DNA of 64,000 nucleotides, taken from contig CAVYGS010000005.1 of NCBI GenBank assembly GCA_963768185.1, positions 1-64,000 on the forward strand. Reading direction: 5' to 3'. Of this stretch, positions 37,054 through 45,704 are shown piece after piece. The position numbers and the translations under genes are program-made. This DNA comes from Palsa-461 sp963768185 (GTDB lineage Bacteria; Actinomycetota; Acidimicrobiia; Acidimicrobiales; RAAP-2). The notes below the pieces were generated by a model. The model did no database searches. It worked only from the letters and a program-made list of their open reading frames with translations, and was not told where the DNA came from. The stretch's first letter is position 1; each line of letters begins with the position of its first letter.

Positions 37054-37497
37054 GTGGAACACAGCGACCACCCAAGCGCGGCGCCGCGCCCGATCAGCCG
37101 GCGCCGCGTGATGATCGGAGGCGCCGCTGCCACGGTCACCGGAGCGGCCGCGGTGAGCGGGGGCAGCGCGGCGGCGGCCGGGAAGCCGGCGGGAAAGCGC
37201 ATCGGCGCCGCCAAGGAGGTCCCGGTCGGCGGATCCCTCGGCTTCACCGACCCGAACACCCAGCTCCCATCGCTCGCGATCCAGCTGCACAAGAACGACT
37301 TCGTGGCCTACGACGCGGTGTGCCCCCACGAGGGCTGCACCGTCGGCTACCTCGAGTCGCAGAAGATCATCCAGTGCCCCTGCCACGGGTCGCAGTTCAA
37401 CCCGACGAACGGCCATCTCGTCCGCGGCCCCGCCCCCCACGGACTGAAGAGGCTCAAGATCACCGAGGCCAGCGGCGAGCTCTTCGTCGAGGGCTGA
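37054..37497 (+). CDS. Tat-exported Rieske [2Fe-2S] protein
   Basis: A 147-residue protein starting at GTG 37054 with an AAGGAG ribosome site. A twin-arginine signal is at 14-45 (ISRRRVMIGGAA). The Rieske domain has ligands C90/H92 in CPHEGC and C108/H111 in CPCHGS, with C95 and C110 placed for the stabilising disulfide. It is a soluble or lipid-tethered electron carrier on the outer face of the membrane. The core is nearly identical to the Rieske end of the next gene, so the two are recent paralogues. Confidence 0.92.
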   Translation: MEHSDHPSAAPRPISRRRVMIGGAAATVTGAAAVSGGSAAAAGKPAGKRIGAAKEVPVGGSLGFTDPNTQLPSLAIQLHKNDFVAYDAVCPHEGCTVGYLESQKIIQCPCHGSQFNPTNGHLVRGPAPHGLKRLKITEASGELFVEG

Positions 37498-37541
37498 CCC
37501 CGGACCCCCGGTGGTGCCGCCGAGCGCGGCTGAGCGATCGG

Positions 37542-37547
37542 TAACGT
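37542..37547 (+). promoter_or_regulatory. Putative -10 box of the DoxX-Rieske fusion gene
   Basis: TAACGT ends 8 bases before the GTG at 37556, fitting leaderless initiation. Confidence 0.4.
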
Positions 37548-37555
37548 CGGGTTCC

Positions 37556-38707
37556 GTGGCCGGGCCCACGAGCAAGAAGCCGCCGCGGTCGTGGCTGCTG
37601 AGCGGATGGGCACTCCTCCCGCTCCGGGCCTTCCTCGGGGTCACCTTTACCTTCGCCGGGCTCCAGAAGCTCGCCAACCCGAACTTCTTCAAATCCTCGG
37701 ACCCTGCCGGGATCTACCAACAGCTCATCGCGTCGGACCGCGTCAGCCCGCTGCACCCGATCCTCGAGCACCTGCTGCGGTTCTCCACCCCGATCGGCTA
37801 CGTCATCGCGTTGGGGGAGCTCGCGGTCGGCCTCGGGGTCCTGCTCGGGCTGTGGACGCGGATTGCGGCGGCCGGGGGCGCGGTCATCTCACTGATGCTG
37901 TTCCTCGCGGTGAGCTACCACTCGTCGCCGTACTACACGGGCTCGGACATCGTCTTTCTCTTCGCGTGGACGCCGCTCATCCTGGCGGGGTCCGGCGGTG
38001 TGTGGTCGCTCGACGCGCTGATCGCGTCAAGGGTCCGCAGCACAGCCGACCTCGGTCCGGCCACGCCGGTGGCCGTCCCCTTCGCGACCATCCAACGCGT
38101 CTGCGGCCAGTTCCAGGATGGTCGCTGTGCCGCCCGGGGCGGCGCCGTGTGCGAGGTCGCACCCTGCCCGTTCCTCAATCGAGAGGCCGACCCGACCCCG
38201 GCCGCTGGCGGCGCGCTCACCCGCCGCCAGGTGGTCGTCGGCACCGCTGCGGCAGCCGCCGCCGGTGTCGGGGGGCTGGCCGTGGCCGGCGCCGCCATCG
38301 GCATCGGTCGGGCCGCCGGCGGAGCCAAGCCCCCACCGGCGGCCGCCACGCTGACGCCCGGCACGACCCCAACGTCGTCGACCGGCAGCCATCCGCCCGG
38401 GAAACCCATCGGATCTGCGAAGGACGTCCCGGTCGGCGGATCGGCCGCCTTCACCGACCCCGAGACGCACCTCCCCTCCCTCGTCATTCAGCTCGAGCGG
38501 GGACACTTCGTCGCCTTCGACGCGGTCTGCCCGCATGAGGGATGCACCGTCGGGTACCTTGAGTCCCAGAAGATCATCGCCTGCCCGTGCCACGGATCGG
38601 AGTTCAACCCGACCAACGGCGCGCTCATCCAGGGCCCGGCAACGCGCGGCCTCCGGGAGCTCACCATCGCCAAGGACTCCGACGGCGAGCTCTACGTGCA
38701 GGGTTAG
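37556..38707 (+). CDS. DoxX-like quinone oxidoreductase domain fused to a Rieske protein
   Basis: A 383-residue fusion. The first about 165 residues are a four-helix DoxX/TQO-small-subunit domain (RAFLGVTFTFAGLQKLANP, then ALGELAVGLGVLLGLW). A Cys-rich linker follows (VCGQFQDGRCAARG, CEVAPCPF), then a twin-arginine-like hydrophobic segment TRRQVVVGTAAAAAAG. A Rieske domain ends the protein, with CPHEGC and CPCHGS ligand boxes. The frame is open to a GTG at 37511, but the GTG at 37556 fits the -10 box. DoxX proteins feed electrons to quinone or cytochrome oxidases, so the fusion suggests membrane electron transfer from quinol to the external Rieske cluster, or the reverse. Confidence 0.85.
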   Translation: MAGPTSKKPPRSWLLSGWALLPLRAFLGVTFTFAGLQKLANPNFFKSSDPAGIYQQLIASDRVSPLHPILEHLLRFSTPIGYVIALGELAVGLGVLLGLWTRIAAAGGAVISLMLFLAVSYHSSPYYTGSDIVFLFAWTPLILAGSGGVWSLDALIASRVRSTADLGPATPVAVPFATIQRVCGQFQDGRCAARGGAVCEVAPCPFLNREADPTPAAGGALTRRQVVVGTAAAAAAGVGGLAVAGAAIGIGRAAGGAKPPPAAATLTPGTTPTSSTGSHPPGKPIGSAKDVPVGGSAAFTDPETHLPSLVIQLERGHFVAFDAVCPHEGCTVGYLESQKIIACPCHGSEFNPTNGALIQGPATRGLRELTIAKDSDGELYVQG

Positions 38708-38858
38708 CCGCACTCGAGGCGACCGCCATCGACCAGGTGCAGGTCGCGCGGACGACCGGACCATTCCCACGTTTGGAGGGGTGCGGCCAATAGTCTGATT
38801 CCATGCACCGGGAACCGGGATTCCCGCTGGCCGCGGGCTCCCGCTTCGGACGGCAGGC

Positions 38859-40259
38859 TTGAAGGACGCGCCGACCACCCATCCGGCCGACCTCGACATG
38901 ATCGACGCGGCCACCGCCCTGGCCGAGGGAACCCTGTCCTCGAGCGACCTGGTCGAGGCGTGCCTCGAACGCATCGAGGAGCGCAACGGTGCGCAGAGCC
39001 ACGACGGCGACAGCGAGTCCATCAACGCCTGGGTCCGGATCTACGCCAATGACGCCCGCGCCGCCGCCACGTTGGCCGACGACCGCCGTCGTGCCGAGAC
39101 CGTCGAGCGGCTGGGGCCCGCTCCGACGCTCTGCGGCGTGCCGGTCGGGCTCCAGGACCTCCTCGCGGTGGCGGACAAACCACTGACGGCGTCCGCTCGC
39201 TTCCTCGACGAGCAGCCGACCGCCGACTGCACGGTCTGGGCCCGCATGCGGGCATCGGGCATGGTGCTCCTCGGGCACCTCCACACCCATGAGTTCGGCG
39301 CGGGCGCGACCACCGACCAGGTGGGCAACCCGTGGGATCTCAGCCGCTCAGCGGGTGGTTCGGCCGGCGGCCCGGCAGCGGCGCTCGCCGCCAGGATGAT
39401 CCCGGCCGCGGTGGGAATGGACACTTTCGGGTCGTTGCGGATCCCGGCCGCCCTGTGCGGCGTCTCGGGGTTGAAGCCCACCCGGGGGTCGTTCCCGATG
39501 GACGGCGTCGTGCCGCTGTGTCCCCAGCTCGAGAACATCGGGCCCATGGCGCACACCGTCGCCGATTGCGCGCTGCTGTACCAGGTGATGTCGGGCAAGC
39601 ACAACGCGACCCCGCTGCGCTCGTTGCCGCTGGCCGGCACCCGGATCGGGCGCTCGCCCCGCAAACCGAGCGAACCCGACGAGGACGTCGCCGACGCATT
39701 CGAGGCCGCGCTCGATCTTTGCGTCGCGCTGGGCGCCGACGTGGTGCCCGTGGAGGCGCCGGCGTCGCTTGACACCACGGACTACCTCAACGTCTTCGGG
39801 CGCGACATCCTCGACTACCACAAGAAGTTCGCTTCGTACCGGGACCTCTACCGACCCTCGGTTCGTGGGCTCCTCGAGCAGTGCGAGCTCAACCCGATCG
39901 GCGCTCGGGACCTCGACACCGCTCTGGCCAACCGACACGAGACCATCGAGGCGTGGATGGAATGGTTCGCCACCCGGGACGTCCTCGCGCTTATCGAGCC
40001 GACGGTCGTGACCGTCGCACCCACCCGGGGCGGGGGCTACGAGCGGTTCGGCGCCAACCTCCGGCTCGGCCACCTGTCCCACTACTGGAACTGGACGGGC
40101 TTCCCCGTCGTGTCGGTCCCGGCGGGCGTCGGTGGCCGAAGCGGCCTGCCCGTCGGCGTGTCGTTGATCGGGCCGCGCGGGACCGATCTCGAGGTCCTCC
40201 GCGCCGCCATGACGCTCCAGTCGGCCTTGGGCGTCCTCGATCCCCCCGAAGCGCCCTAG
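38859..40259 (+). CDS. Amidase-signature family protein lacking the usual catalytic lysine
   Basis: A 466-residue amidase-signature protein. The family triad is Lys, cis-Ser, Ser. The nucleophile is present in MDTFGSLRIPAALCG (S192) and the cis-Ser in SAGGSAGG (S168). However, the Lys position in GVPVGLQDLLAV is Gln (Q99) instead of the usual KD. That predicts a weak or altered hydrolase unless the base is a sequence error (CAG for AAG). The TTG at 38859 is the longest start; the ATG at 38898 (MIDAATALAEG) is equally good. It overlaps the convergent DinB gene by four bases. The substrate is unknown. Confidence 0.85.
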   Translation: MKDAPTTHPADLDMIDAATALAEGTLSSSDLVEACLERIEERNGAQSHDGDSESINAWVRIYANDARAAATLADDRRRAETVERLGPAPTLCGVPVGLQDLLAVADKPLTASARFLDEQPTADCTVWARMRASGMVLLGHLHTHEFGAGATTDQVGNPWDLSRSAGGSAGGPAAALAARMIPAAVGMDTFGSLRIPAALCGVSGLKPTRGSFPMDGVVPLCPQLENIGPMAHTVADCALLYQVMSGKHNATPLRSLPLAGTRIGRSPRKPSEPDEDVADAFEAALDLCVALGADVVPVEAPASLDTTDYLNVFGRDILDYHKKFASYRDLYRPSVRGLLEQCELNPIGARDLDTALANRHETIEAWMEWFATRDVLALIEPTVVTVAPTRGGGYERFGANLRLGHLSHYWNWTGFPVVSVPAGVGGRSGLPVGVSLIGPRGTDLEVLRAAMTLQSALGVLDPPEAP

Positions 40260-40783
40260 GTCCGGGACTCCCCCGAGCGCACCGAGTCGAGCACCCGCTC
40301 GACGTCGGCCAGGTGGTGCACCCCTTCGTGCACGGTGTGACGCCCGACCCAGCCCACGTCGCGCTCGGCCGGCTCGGGGAAGTTGTAGAGGAGGGTGCGT
40401 CGCCAACCGTCCTCTCCGACCCGCTCGAAGACGAGCGCAAAGAGCTCGACGGCCATGGCGAGCTGGTCGAGCACGTCGGCGGCGCGCTGGGCGTCGTACG
40501 CGCACCACTCGACGCGCTCGTCGCGCCACATCGGCGTCAGACTGGGTCGATCGGTGGCCTGGGCGAGGACGACCCGCTCTCGTTGGACGACCAGGACATC
40601 GCGGACGTGGCACGCGTGCTCGACAGCCGACCAGACGGCTGGCTCGGGTCTCGTCCTCGCCAGCGCGTCAGGCACCGTTTGCACGGTGCTCCGGTATCGG
40701 GCGATCAGCGCCCGCAGAGCCTCGGAGACCTCAGCGACCGGGAGGTCCTCATAGACAAAGCCGCACTCGGCACAGGCGTCCAC
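40256..40783 (-). CDS. DinB-superfamily metal-binding protein
   Basis: A 175-residue four-helix DinB/YfiT-like protein. Three metal-ligand histidines appear in EHACHVRD and HTVHEGVHHL. The N-terminus carries a CAECGFVYED knuckle with one CXXC. These proteins resemble mycothiol- or bacillithiol-dependent transferases, so thiol-S-transfer is possible but unproven. The GTG at 40783, with TAGGTT 7 bases upstream, is preferred to the TTG at 40792. Confidence 0.85.
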   Translation of the reverse strand: MDACAECGFVYEDLPVAEVSEALRALIARYRSTVQTVPDALARTRPEPAVWSAVEHACHVRDVLVVQRERVVLAQATDRPSLTPMWRDERVEWCAYDAQRAADVLDQLAMAVELFALVFERVGEDGWRRTLLYNFPEPAERDVGWVGRHTVHEGVHHLADVERVLDSVRSGESRT

Positions 40784-40790
40784 GACCGCC

Positions 40791-40796
40791 AACCTA
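40791..40796 (-). promoter_or_regulatory. Putative -10 box of the DinB gene
   Basis: TAGGTT on the minus strand ends 7 bases before the GTG at 40783. Confidence 0.35.
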
Positions 40797-40884
40797 GACA
40801 GGCGGAACGGCGACGACAGTGGCGCGGTGATCCAACTGCCCGACGTTATGCTCAGCCGTCCATCGGGCCCGGGAAACGGAGACC

Positions 40885-41403
40885 ATGATCTTGCATCGAG
40901 CCAAGTCCACCCTCGCCGTCGTGGTGCTCGGGCTGGCCCTCGCCACGATGCCGGTCGCGATCAACCAGGCGGGGGCGACCAAGCATCACCCCAAACCCAA
41001 GACGACACACGCGAGCTCCGGCGTGAGCACGGCGGGGTGCACCGCCGTGACCCACGTGGAGTCCCAAGCCAGCAGCGTCGAGAGCTCGCTGGAGAAGGCC
41101 TTCGCATCGGCGAACTTCAGCACGATCAAGGCCGCGATCGTGAGCGAGCTCAACCTGCTCACCGCCGACACCTCCAAGGCCCAGTCGTACCTGAGCGGTG
41201 CGCCCGCCAACGTACGCGCCGCGTTCGGCACCGTCGCCAAGGCCTACTCGGGACTGAAGTCCCAAATCGAATTGTCGACCTCGCTGCAGCAGCTCGAAGA
41301 GGCGTTCACCACGGTCGGCGAGAACCCAAAGTTGGCGGCGGCCGGCAAGGTCCTGGCCGGCTACTTCGACACGAGGTGCCGGATCACCAAGCCAACGCCC
41401 TGA
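40885..41403 (+). CDS. Secreted helical protein of unknown function
   Basis: A 172-residue protein with a signal peptide (STLAVVVLGLALATMPVAI, cleavage near AGAT at 30-33). A His/Lys/Thr-rich linker (TKHHPKPKTTH) follows, then a predicted all-helical domain with two Cys (AGCTAV and TRCRI) likely bridged. No family is recognised. It is similar in style to the other exported small proteins in this window. A GGAGA precedes the ATG. Confidence 0.75.
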   Translation: MILHRAKSTLAVVVLGLALATMPVAINQAGATKHHPKPKTTHASSGVSTAGCTAVTHVESQASSVESSLEKAFASANFSTIKAAIVSELNLLTADTSKAQSYLSGAPANVRAAFGTVAKAYSGLKSQIELSTSLQQLEEAFTTVGENPKLAAAGKVLAGYFDTRCRITKPTP

Positions 41404-41421
41404 GCCGGCCCGCGGTGCCCT

Positions 41422-42057
41422 CTACCCGGTGGTGTCGACCTTGAGACGGGTGAAGGTCAGCCGGCCCAGGTCCACCCGGAAGACGACGTCGTGCGGCTGG
41501 ACCCAGGTCAAGGCCGTCGCCAGGTCGGCGCCGAGCAGGCGGCGCAACAGCATGCGCCCGATCATCTCGTGGGACACGACGAGTGGTCGCAGCGAACCGG
41601 AGGTGGCGATCCGGCGGAGCGCGATCGCGCCGCGCCGGTCGGCGTCGGCGTAGCTCTCACCGCCCGGGAACCGCCACTCGTAGCGATCGGCCGCCCGTCG
41701 GGCCATGCGCCCGGGGAACCGCTCCTCGATCTCGCTCGAGGTGAGCCCGGCCATCTCGCCGTGGTGGACTTCGGCGAGCTCGTCGAGCACCGTGACGTCC
41801 AGCCCCAGCCGTTCCCCACACATTTCGGCCGTCACCGCCGCCCGGCCCAACGGGCTGGTGAAGACGCCGTCGGGTCGCAGATCGGCCAGCGTCTCGCCAA
41901 GCCGTACGGCCTGGGCGCGTCCACGCTCGGTCAGCCCTGAGTCCAGCTGGCCCTGGCGGATCCCGAGTCGGTTCCACTCGGTCTCGCCGTGCCGGGCGAG
42001 CAACACGACCTCCAGGTCCGAGGCGGGTGGGTTCGGACGGTGGTCGTGCGTCGGCAT
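41422..42057 (-). CDS. Histidine phosphatase (phosphoglycerate mutase-like)
   Basis: A 211-residue branch-2-type histidine phosphatase. The catalytic RHG is in LLARHGETEWN near 17-27, and the second His in LVVSHEMIGRML. Family members dephosphorylate sugars, glucosyl-3-phosphoglycerate, RNA ends or cofactor precursors; which one is unclear. The frame is open to 42090, but the ATG at 42057 with an AAAGAAG purine stretch is preferred. The gene upstream on the same strand appears to overlap it, probably because of a frame error there. Confidence 0.87.
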   Translation of the reverse strand: MPTHDHRPNPPASDLEVVLLARHGETEWNRLGIRQGQLDSGLTERGRAQAVRLGETLADLRPDGVFTSPLGRAAVTAEMCGERLGLDVTVLDELAEVHHGEMAGLTSSEIEERFPGRMARRAADRYEWRFPGGESYADADRRGAIALRRIATSGSLRPLVVSHEMIGRMLLRRLLGADLATALTWVQPHDVVFRVDLGRLTFTRLKVDTTG

Positions 42058-42503
42058 TCTTCTTTGTCCGGCGCCCCGTGACTTCGCCACGGAGCGCCGG
42101 CGGTCAGCCTCTCATGTGGACGGTGATCGAACCCGACGACCACGACGGAAAACAGCTTGCCGTAGTGGGACGACACCGGCTGCGAGAGCACGATGGTGGT
42201 GGGCGACGAGGAGAACTGGCCGCTCACACAGTTCGGGGTGCAGTCGTTCTCCTCGAGGGTCCCAAGGCCACGTGCTCCGTTCACCGTCCACGACGTCCAC
42301 TTGATGTGGGCCACGTAGGAGTTGGCATCGGCGCACGCGAGCAGGAACGTCTTGGGCTTGAACTGCGGCCCGCCCACCCCGGTGCAGGGGATCACCCGGG
42401 TCGAGGTGACCGCGCCGGCGGGCGTCGCGCCAAGGAGCGCCTGGCTCGGCAGCAGTGCGGCACCGCTGAGTGCGGCCACGACGAGGATGGAGCGCATTCT
42501 CAC
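41931..42503 (-). CDS. Secreted protein of unknown function, C-terminus doubtful
   Basis: A GTG at 42503 with a GGGAG ribosome site 5 bases upstream opens an exported protein. The signal sequence is SILVVAALSGAALLPSQALL with cleavage after AGA. The mature part has four Cys (IPCTGVG, LLACADAN, NDCTPNCVSG) and a beta-rich look. Sequence up to about position 42140 (SHYGKLFSVVVVGF) reads as a real protein. Beyond that the frame runs 127 bases into the phosphatase gene and looks like noise. A one-base slip near 42120 would end the protein as SITVHMRG around 42108. The function is unknown. Confidence 0.6.
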   Translation of the reverse strand: MRMRSILVVAALSGAALLPSQALLGATPAGAVTSTRVIPCTGVGGPQFKPKTFLLACADANSYVAHIKWTSWTVNGARGLGTLEENDCTPNCVSGQFSSSPTTIVLSQPVSSHYGKLFSVVVVGFDHRPHERLTAGAPWRSHGAPDKEECRRTTTVRTHPPRTWRSCCSPGTARPSGTDSGSARASWTQG

Positions 42504-42613
42504 CGTCTCTCCCTTCTTCTGATCGGAAACGGGATGAGGGGGCCGGATCGGCCCCCTCATCCCACTACCGAATGCTCTCTATTCCTAACGAACGGAGTCC
42601 ATCGTCGGTTCCA

Positions 42614-44356
42614 TCAGTGGGCCGCAGAGGGCACGACGACCACCTCGTGCATGTACTCGTCGACCTTCTCCTCGGGCAGCGCCGTGTGCACAGCGAGGAG
42701 GTAGATGGCAACGCTGAACACCGCGATGACACCCATGTCCCACCAGAACTTCAGGTCGCCCTGGCCGCCGATGATGTCCTTGGCCGTTGCCGAGAGGCCG
42801 AAGATTCCGCCGGTGCCGAAGTTCCCGAAGTACGAGATGAGCGTCATCCCGACGAAGTACGGGACGATCCAGATCACCGAGCTCCAGTCGAGCTTCGGAA
42901 CCTTCGGGTTCAGGTGCAACACCGAGCTCAAGATGATGATGATGTAGCCGATGAAGAGCACGGCCATGAGCAGCGAGACCGTGTTCCACCCCGACCAGTA
43001 CACGATGAAGTTGGCCAGGATGAAGGACAACGGGGCCAGCACCTTGTAGCCGGGAAGCCGGTATGAACGGGCCATGTTGGGCTTGCTCTTGCGGAACGCC
43101 CCGAGCGCTAGCGGTGCGCCGGCATACATGAGCACCGATGCCCCGGTCACGATGTCGACCAGCGACGCCCAGCTCGGGAACGGGAGCAGGAACAAGAGGC
43201 CGACGATCGCCGAGACGATGACGCCGATCACCGGGATCTTCGTCCTCGGGTGGACCTTCTCCAGCTGGACCGGAAGCAAGCCGTTCTTCGACATGCCGAA
43301 ACTCAGCCGGGATGCCGACGTCAGGTAAATGAGGCCGGTGCCGCCCGGGGAGACCACGGCATCGATCCGGATGATCCAGGCCAGCCAGGCCAGACCGCCG
43401 ACCTTGAGGAGCGTATAGAAGGGCCCCTGGTTGAGCAGGGTGTCGCTGCTCAGCTGCGCCCAGGTCTTGCCGTGGGCGACCAGCGCCGGGTTCAAGCCGG
43501 CGATGAAGACCAACTGCAGGAGGATGTACAGGGTTGCCCCGATGAGGATCGACCCGATGACCGCCCGCGGAAGGTGCTTCTGGGGGTTGGAGCCCTCTCC
43601 TCCGAGCTGGATCGCCTGTTCGAACCCGAGCAGCGCGAACACGACGCCCGCTCCGGGAAGCGCCTTGAACAGTTCCTGGGCCGCCTTGTCGCTGCCACCC
43701 GGTGCCCAGAAGCCGCCGCCAGCAGTGAAGTTGCTCGCATGGAAGTGCGTGACCAGCAATGAGATGACGACGAGGGCCGGGATGATCACCTTCCAGGTGG
43801 TGATCCCCGTATTCAGGTTGGCGAGCCATCGGATTCCGATCAGGTTCACCAACACGAAGAAGATCATCAAAAGGACCGCGACGAAGATGCCCCACCCGCT
43901 CAGCGTGCCGAGCAACTGGCCCGGCTGCGGCGGCTTGTACCAGCTGTGGGCCCACGAGACGATCGAGAAATACTGGATGGTGGCCAGCACCTCGATGGGT
44001 GCCACCGTGGCCGCCTGGATGTAGGCGAACCATCCGAAGGTCGCCCCGGCGAAGCTCCCGAAGGCGTAGTGCGGGTAGCGGCTCGTACCGCCAGCGATCG
44101 GCATCATGCCGCCGAGCTCGGCGTGGACCAGCGCCAGGATGATCACGATCACCGAGGCGAGCGCCCAGGCGAGGAGGGCCGATGGGCCGGCCAGCTCCAA
44201 CGCGGCGAGCGCACCGAACAACCATCCCGAGCCGATGATCGACCCCTCGGAGGCCCACATCAGGCCGAGGAGGCCGACTTCCCGCTTCAGACCGTCATCG
44301 AACCCTCCCGCAGGAGCCGGTGTCGGTGACGGCGACGGCGCTTCTATTACTGCCAT
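42614..44356 (-). CDS. APC-superfamily amino acid permease
   Basis: A 580-residue transporter with about 12 membrane helices. Helix 1 carries the substrate-site glycines (GLLGLMWASEGSIIGSGWLFG), helix 6 is VVFALLGFEQAIQLGGE, and TSASRLSFGMSKNGLLP is the conserved loop 8 region. It is probably a proton-coupled amino acid or amine importer. The ATG at 44356 has a GGGGGG ribosome site 5 bases upstream, which rejects the longer frame to 44428. It stands alone; a link to gadB 23 kb away is speculation. Confidence 0.9.
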   Translation of the reverse strand: MAVIEAPSPSPTPAPAGGFDDGLKREVGLLGLMWASEGSIIGSGWLFGALAALELAGPSALLAWALASVIVIILALVHAELGGMMPIAGGTSRYPHYAFGSFAGATFGWFAYIQAATVAPIEVLATIQYFSIVSWAHSWYKPPQPGQLLGTLSGWGIFVAVLLMIFFVLVNLIGIRWLANLNTGITTWKVIIPALVVISLLVTHFHASNFTAGGGFWAPGGSDKAAQELFKALPGAGVVFALLGFEQAIQLGGEGSNPQKHLPRAVIGSILIGATLYILLQLVFIAGLNPALVAHGKTWAQLSSDTLLNQGPFYTLLKVGGLAWLAWIIRIDAVVSPGGTGLIYLTSASRLSFGMSKNGLLPVQLEKVHPRTKIPVIGVIVSAIVGLLFLLPFPSWASLVDIVTGASVLMYAGAPLALGAFRKSKPNMARSYRLPGYKVLAPLSFILANFIVYWSGWNTVSLLMAVLFIGYIIIILSSVLHLNPKVPKLDWSSVIWIVPYFVGMTLISYFGNFGTGGIFGLSATAKDIIGGQGDLKFWWDMGVIAVFSVAIYLLAVHTALPEEKVDEYMHEVVVVPSAAH

Positions 44357-44692
44357 AGTTACCCCCCAGTTGGGCTCTCGTTGCCGAGCCACGCGCGTGG
44401 CTTGACACGACAACCGATCGTCCGACAAGTGATGACCCGAATGCTCAAGGCGGCGCGAACGCGAGCCTCGGTCTTCCCCCTCTCCCCGCCGGGCCTAAAG
44501 CGACCAGACGGCCGAAATATATCCCTACGTCGTCCGCGTTGCACCGATGAGGCCCAGCGCGGTGGGCGACGCCGGAGGCGCCGGTCACTCCCGCCAGAGC
44601 ACGAGGCGCGCTCGGTGGTGCCTGGGCGGGTGCAACACCGGTTGACCAGGGCGATCGAGCTTGACCCACCCTTGAGCACGCGAAGCGCGACG

Positions 44693-44710
44693 GTCAAACG
44701 ATCGTTTGAC
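44693..44710. promoter_or_regulatory. 18-bp palindromic operator candidate
   Basis: GTCAAACG-AT-CGTTTGAC is a perfect palindrome, 77 bases before the EamA transporter start and 337 from the permease start. Its size and symmetry fit a TetR- or MarR-type dimer site. No regulator gene is adjacent. Confidence 0.6.
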
Positions 44711-44771
44711 ACCAGTGCCCGTCTCCCGACTCGCGTCGTGCGATCAGGTCGGTGACGACCGGGAACCCGCG

Positions 44772-44777
44772 TAACCT
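44772..44777 (+). promoter_or_regulatory. Putative -10 box of the EamA transporter gene
   Basis: TAACCT ends 9 bases before the ATG at 44787. There is no ribosome site. Confidence 0.4.
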
Positions 44778-44786
44778 TGGGCCGGC

Positions 44787-45704
44787 ATGTCGAGGCGTGG
44801 TTGGGTGCTCTTCGGCGCGCTGAGCGTGATCTGGGGAATCCCCTACCTGCTCATCCGGATCGCGGTCCGCGATTTCTCGCCACCGACCCTCGTCTTCTTC
44901 CGCACTGGCGCCGCCGGACTCGCCTTCTTGCCGTTCCTGCTGCGGCGCGACGTGCTGCGCTCATTGTGGGACCACTGGCGTCCGCTCGTCGCGTACACGA
45001 TCGTCGAGGTGGCGGTTCCCTGGCTGCTCTTGTCCAGCGCCGAGCAGCGCCTCACCAGCTCGCTCTCCGGCCTGCTCATCGCGACCGTCCCCCTGATCGC
45101 GATCGTCCTCTCGTGGGCCACCGGCCACGAAGGTCGACTCGGTTGGTCACGGCTCTCCGGCCTGGTGCTGGGCTTCGCCGGGGTGGCGGTGATCGTCGGG
45201 GTGGATGTCCATGGCCCCGACGTCCTCTCCGTGGTCGAGGTGCTGGGGACGGCGGTCTGCTACGCCACCGGCCCGTTCATCATCGCCAGGAACCTGGCCG
45301 ACGTCTCGCCTAGTGCGGTCGTCGGCGCCTCACTGGTGCTCACGGCCATCGGCTATGCGCCGGTCGGGCTCACGCACATCCCCCAACACGTCACCCCCGA
45401 GGTCGTCACATCGATGGCCATCCTCGTGGCCGTCTGCACGGGCGTCGCCTTCCTCATCTACTTCGCGCTGATCGCCGAGGTGGGCCCGGCGCGCGCCACC
45501 GTCATCACCTACATCAACCCGGCCGTCGCCGTCGTGCTCGGCATCGCCATCCTCCACGAGCACTTCTCGTTCGGCCTGGCGCTCGGAGTGCCGCTCGTCC
45601 TCCTCGGGTCCTTCCTCGGCACCGGAGGCGTGCGACCGGTCGGCCCAGACGAAGCCCGACCGGACAGCCCGGCGATTCCGGCGGGCGCTGGACCCAGCGG
45701 CTGA
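44787..45704 (+). CDS. EamA/DMT-family transporter
   Basis: A 305-residue ten-helix drug/metabolite transporter made of two EamA repeats. The first begins WVLFGALSVIWGIPYLLIRI, and the second has the matching Pro in TVITYINPAVAVVLGIAIL. Members export metabolites, amino acids or toxic compounds; the substrate is unknown. Regulation may involve the palindrome at 44693. The C-terminal 30 residues are Pro-rich and disordered. Confidence 0.9.
   Translation: MSRRGWVLFGALSVIWGIPYLLIRIAVRDFSPPTLVFFRTGAAGLAFLPFLLRRDVLRSLWDHWRPLVAYTIVEVAVPWLLLSSAEQRLTSSLSGLLIATVPLIAIVLSWATGHEGRLGWSRLSGLVLGFAGVAVIVGVDVHGPDVLSVVEVLGTAVCYATGPFIIARNLADVSPSAVVGASLVLTAIGYAPVGLTHIPQHVTPEVVTSMAILVAVCTGVAFLIYFALIAEVGPARATVITYINPAVAVVLGIAILHEHFSFGLALGVPLVLLGSFLGTGGVRPVGPDEARPDSPAIPAGAGPSG

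Larger units (their letters stand above)
44357..44786. other. Divergent intergenic region between permease and EamA transporter
   Basis: The 430 bases hold no credible gene. The notable contents are a perfect 18-bp palindrome at 44693-44710 and a -10 box for the EamA gene at 44772-44777, each entered separately. The permease promoter should also lie here, but I cannot place it. Confidence 0.6.
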
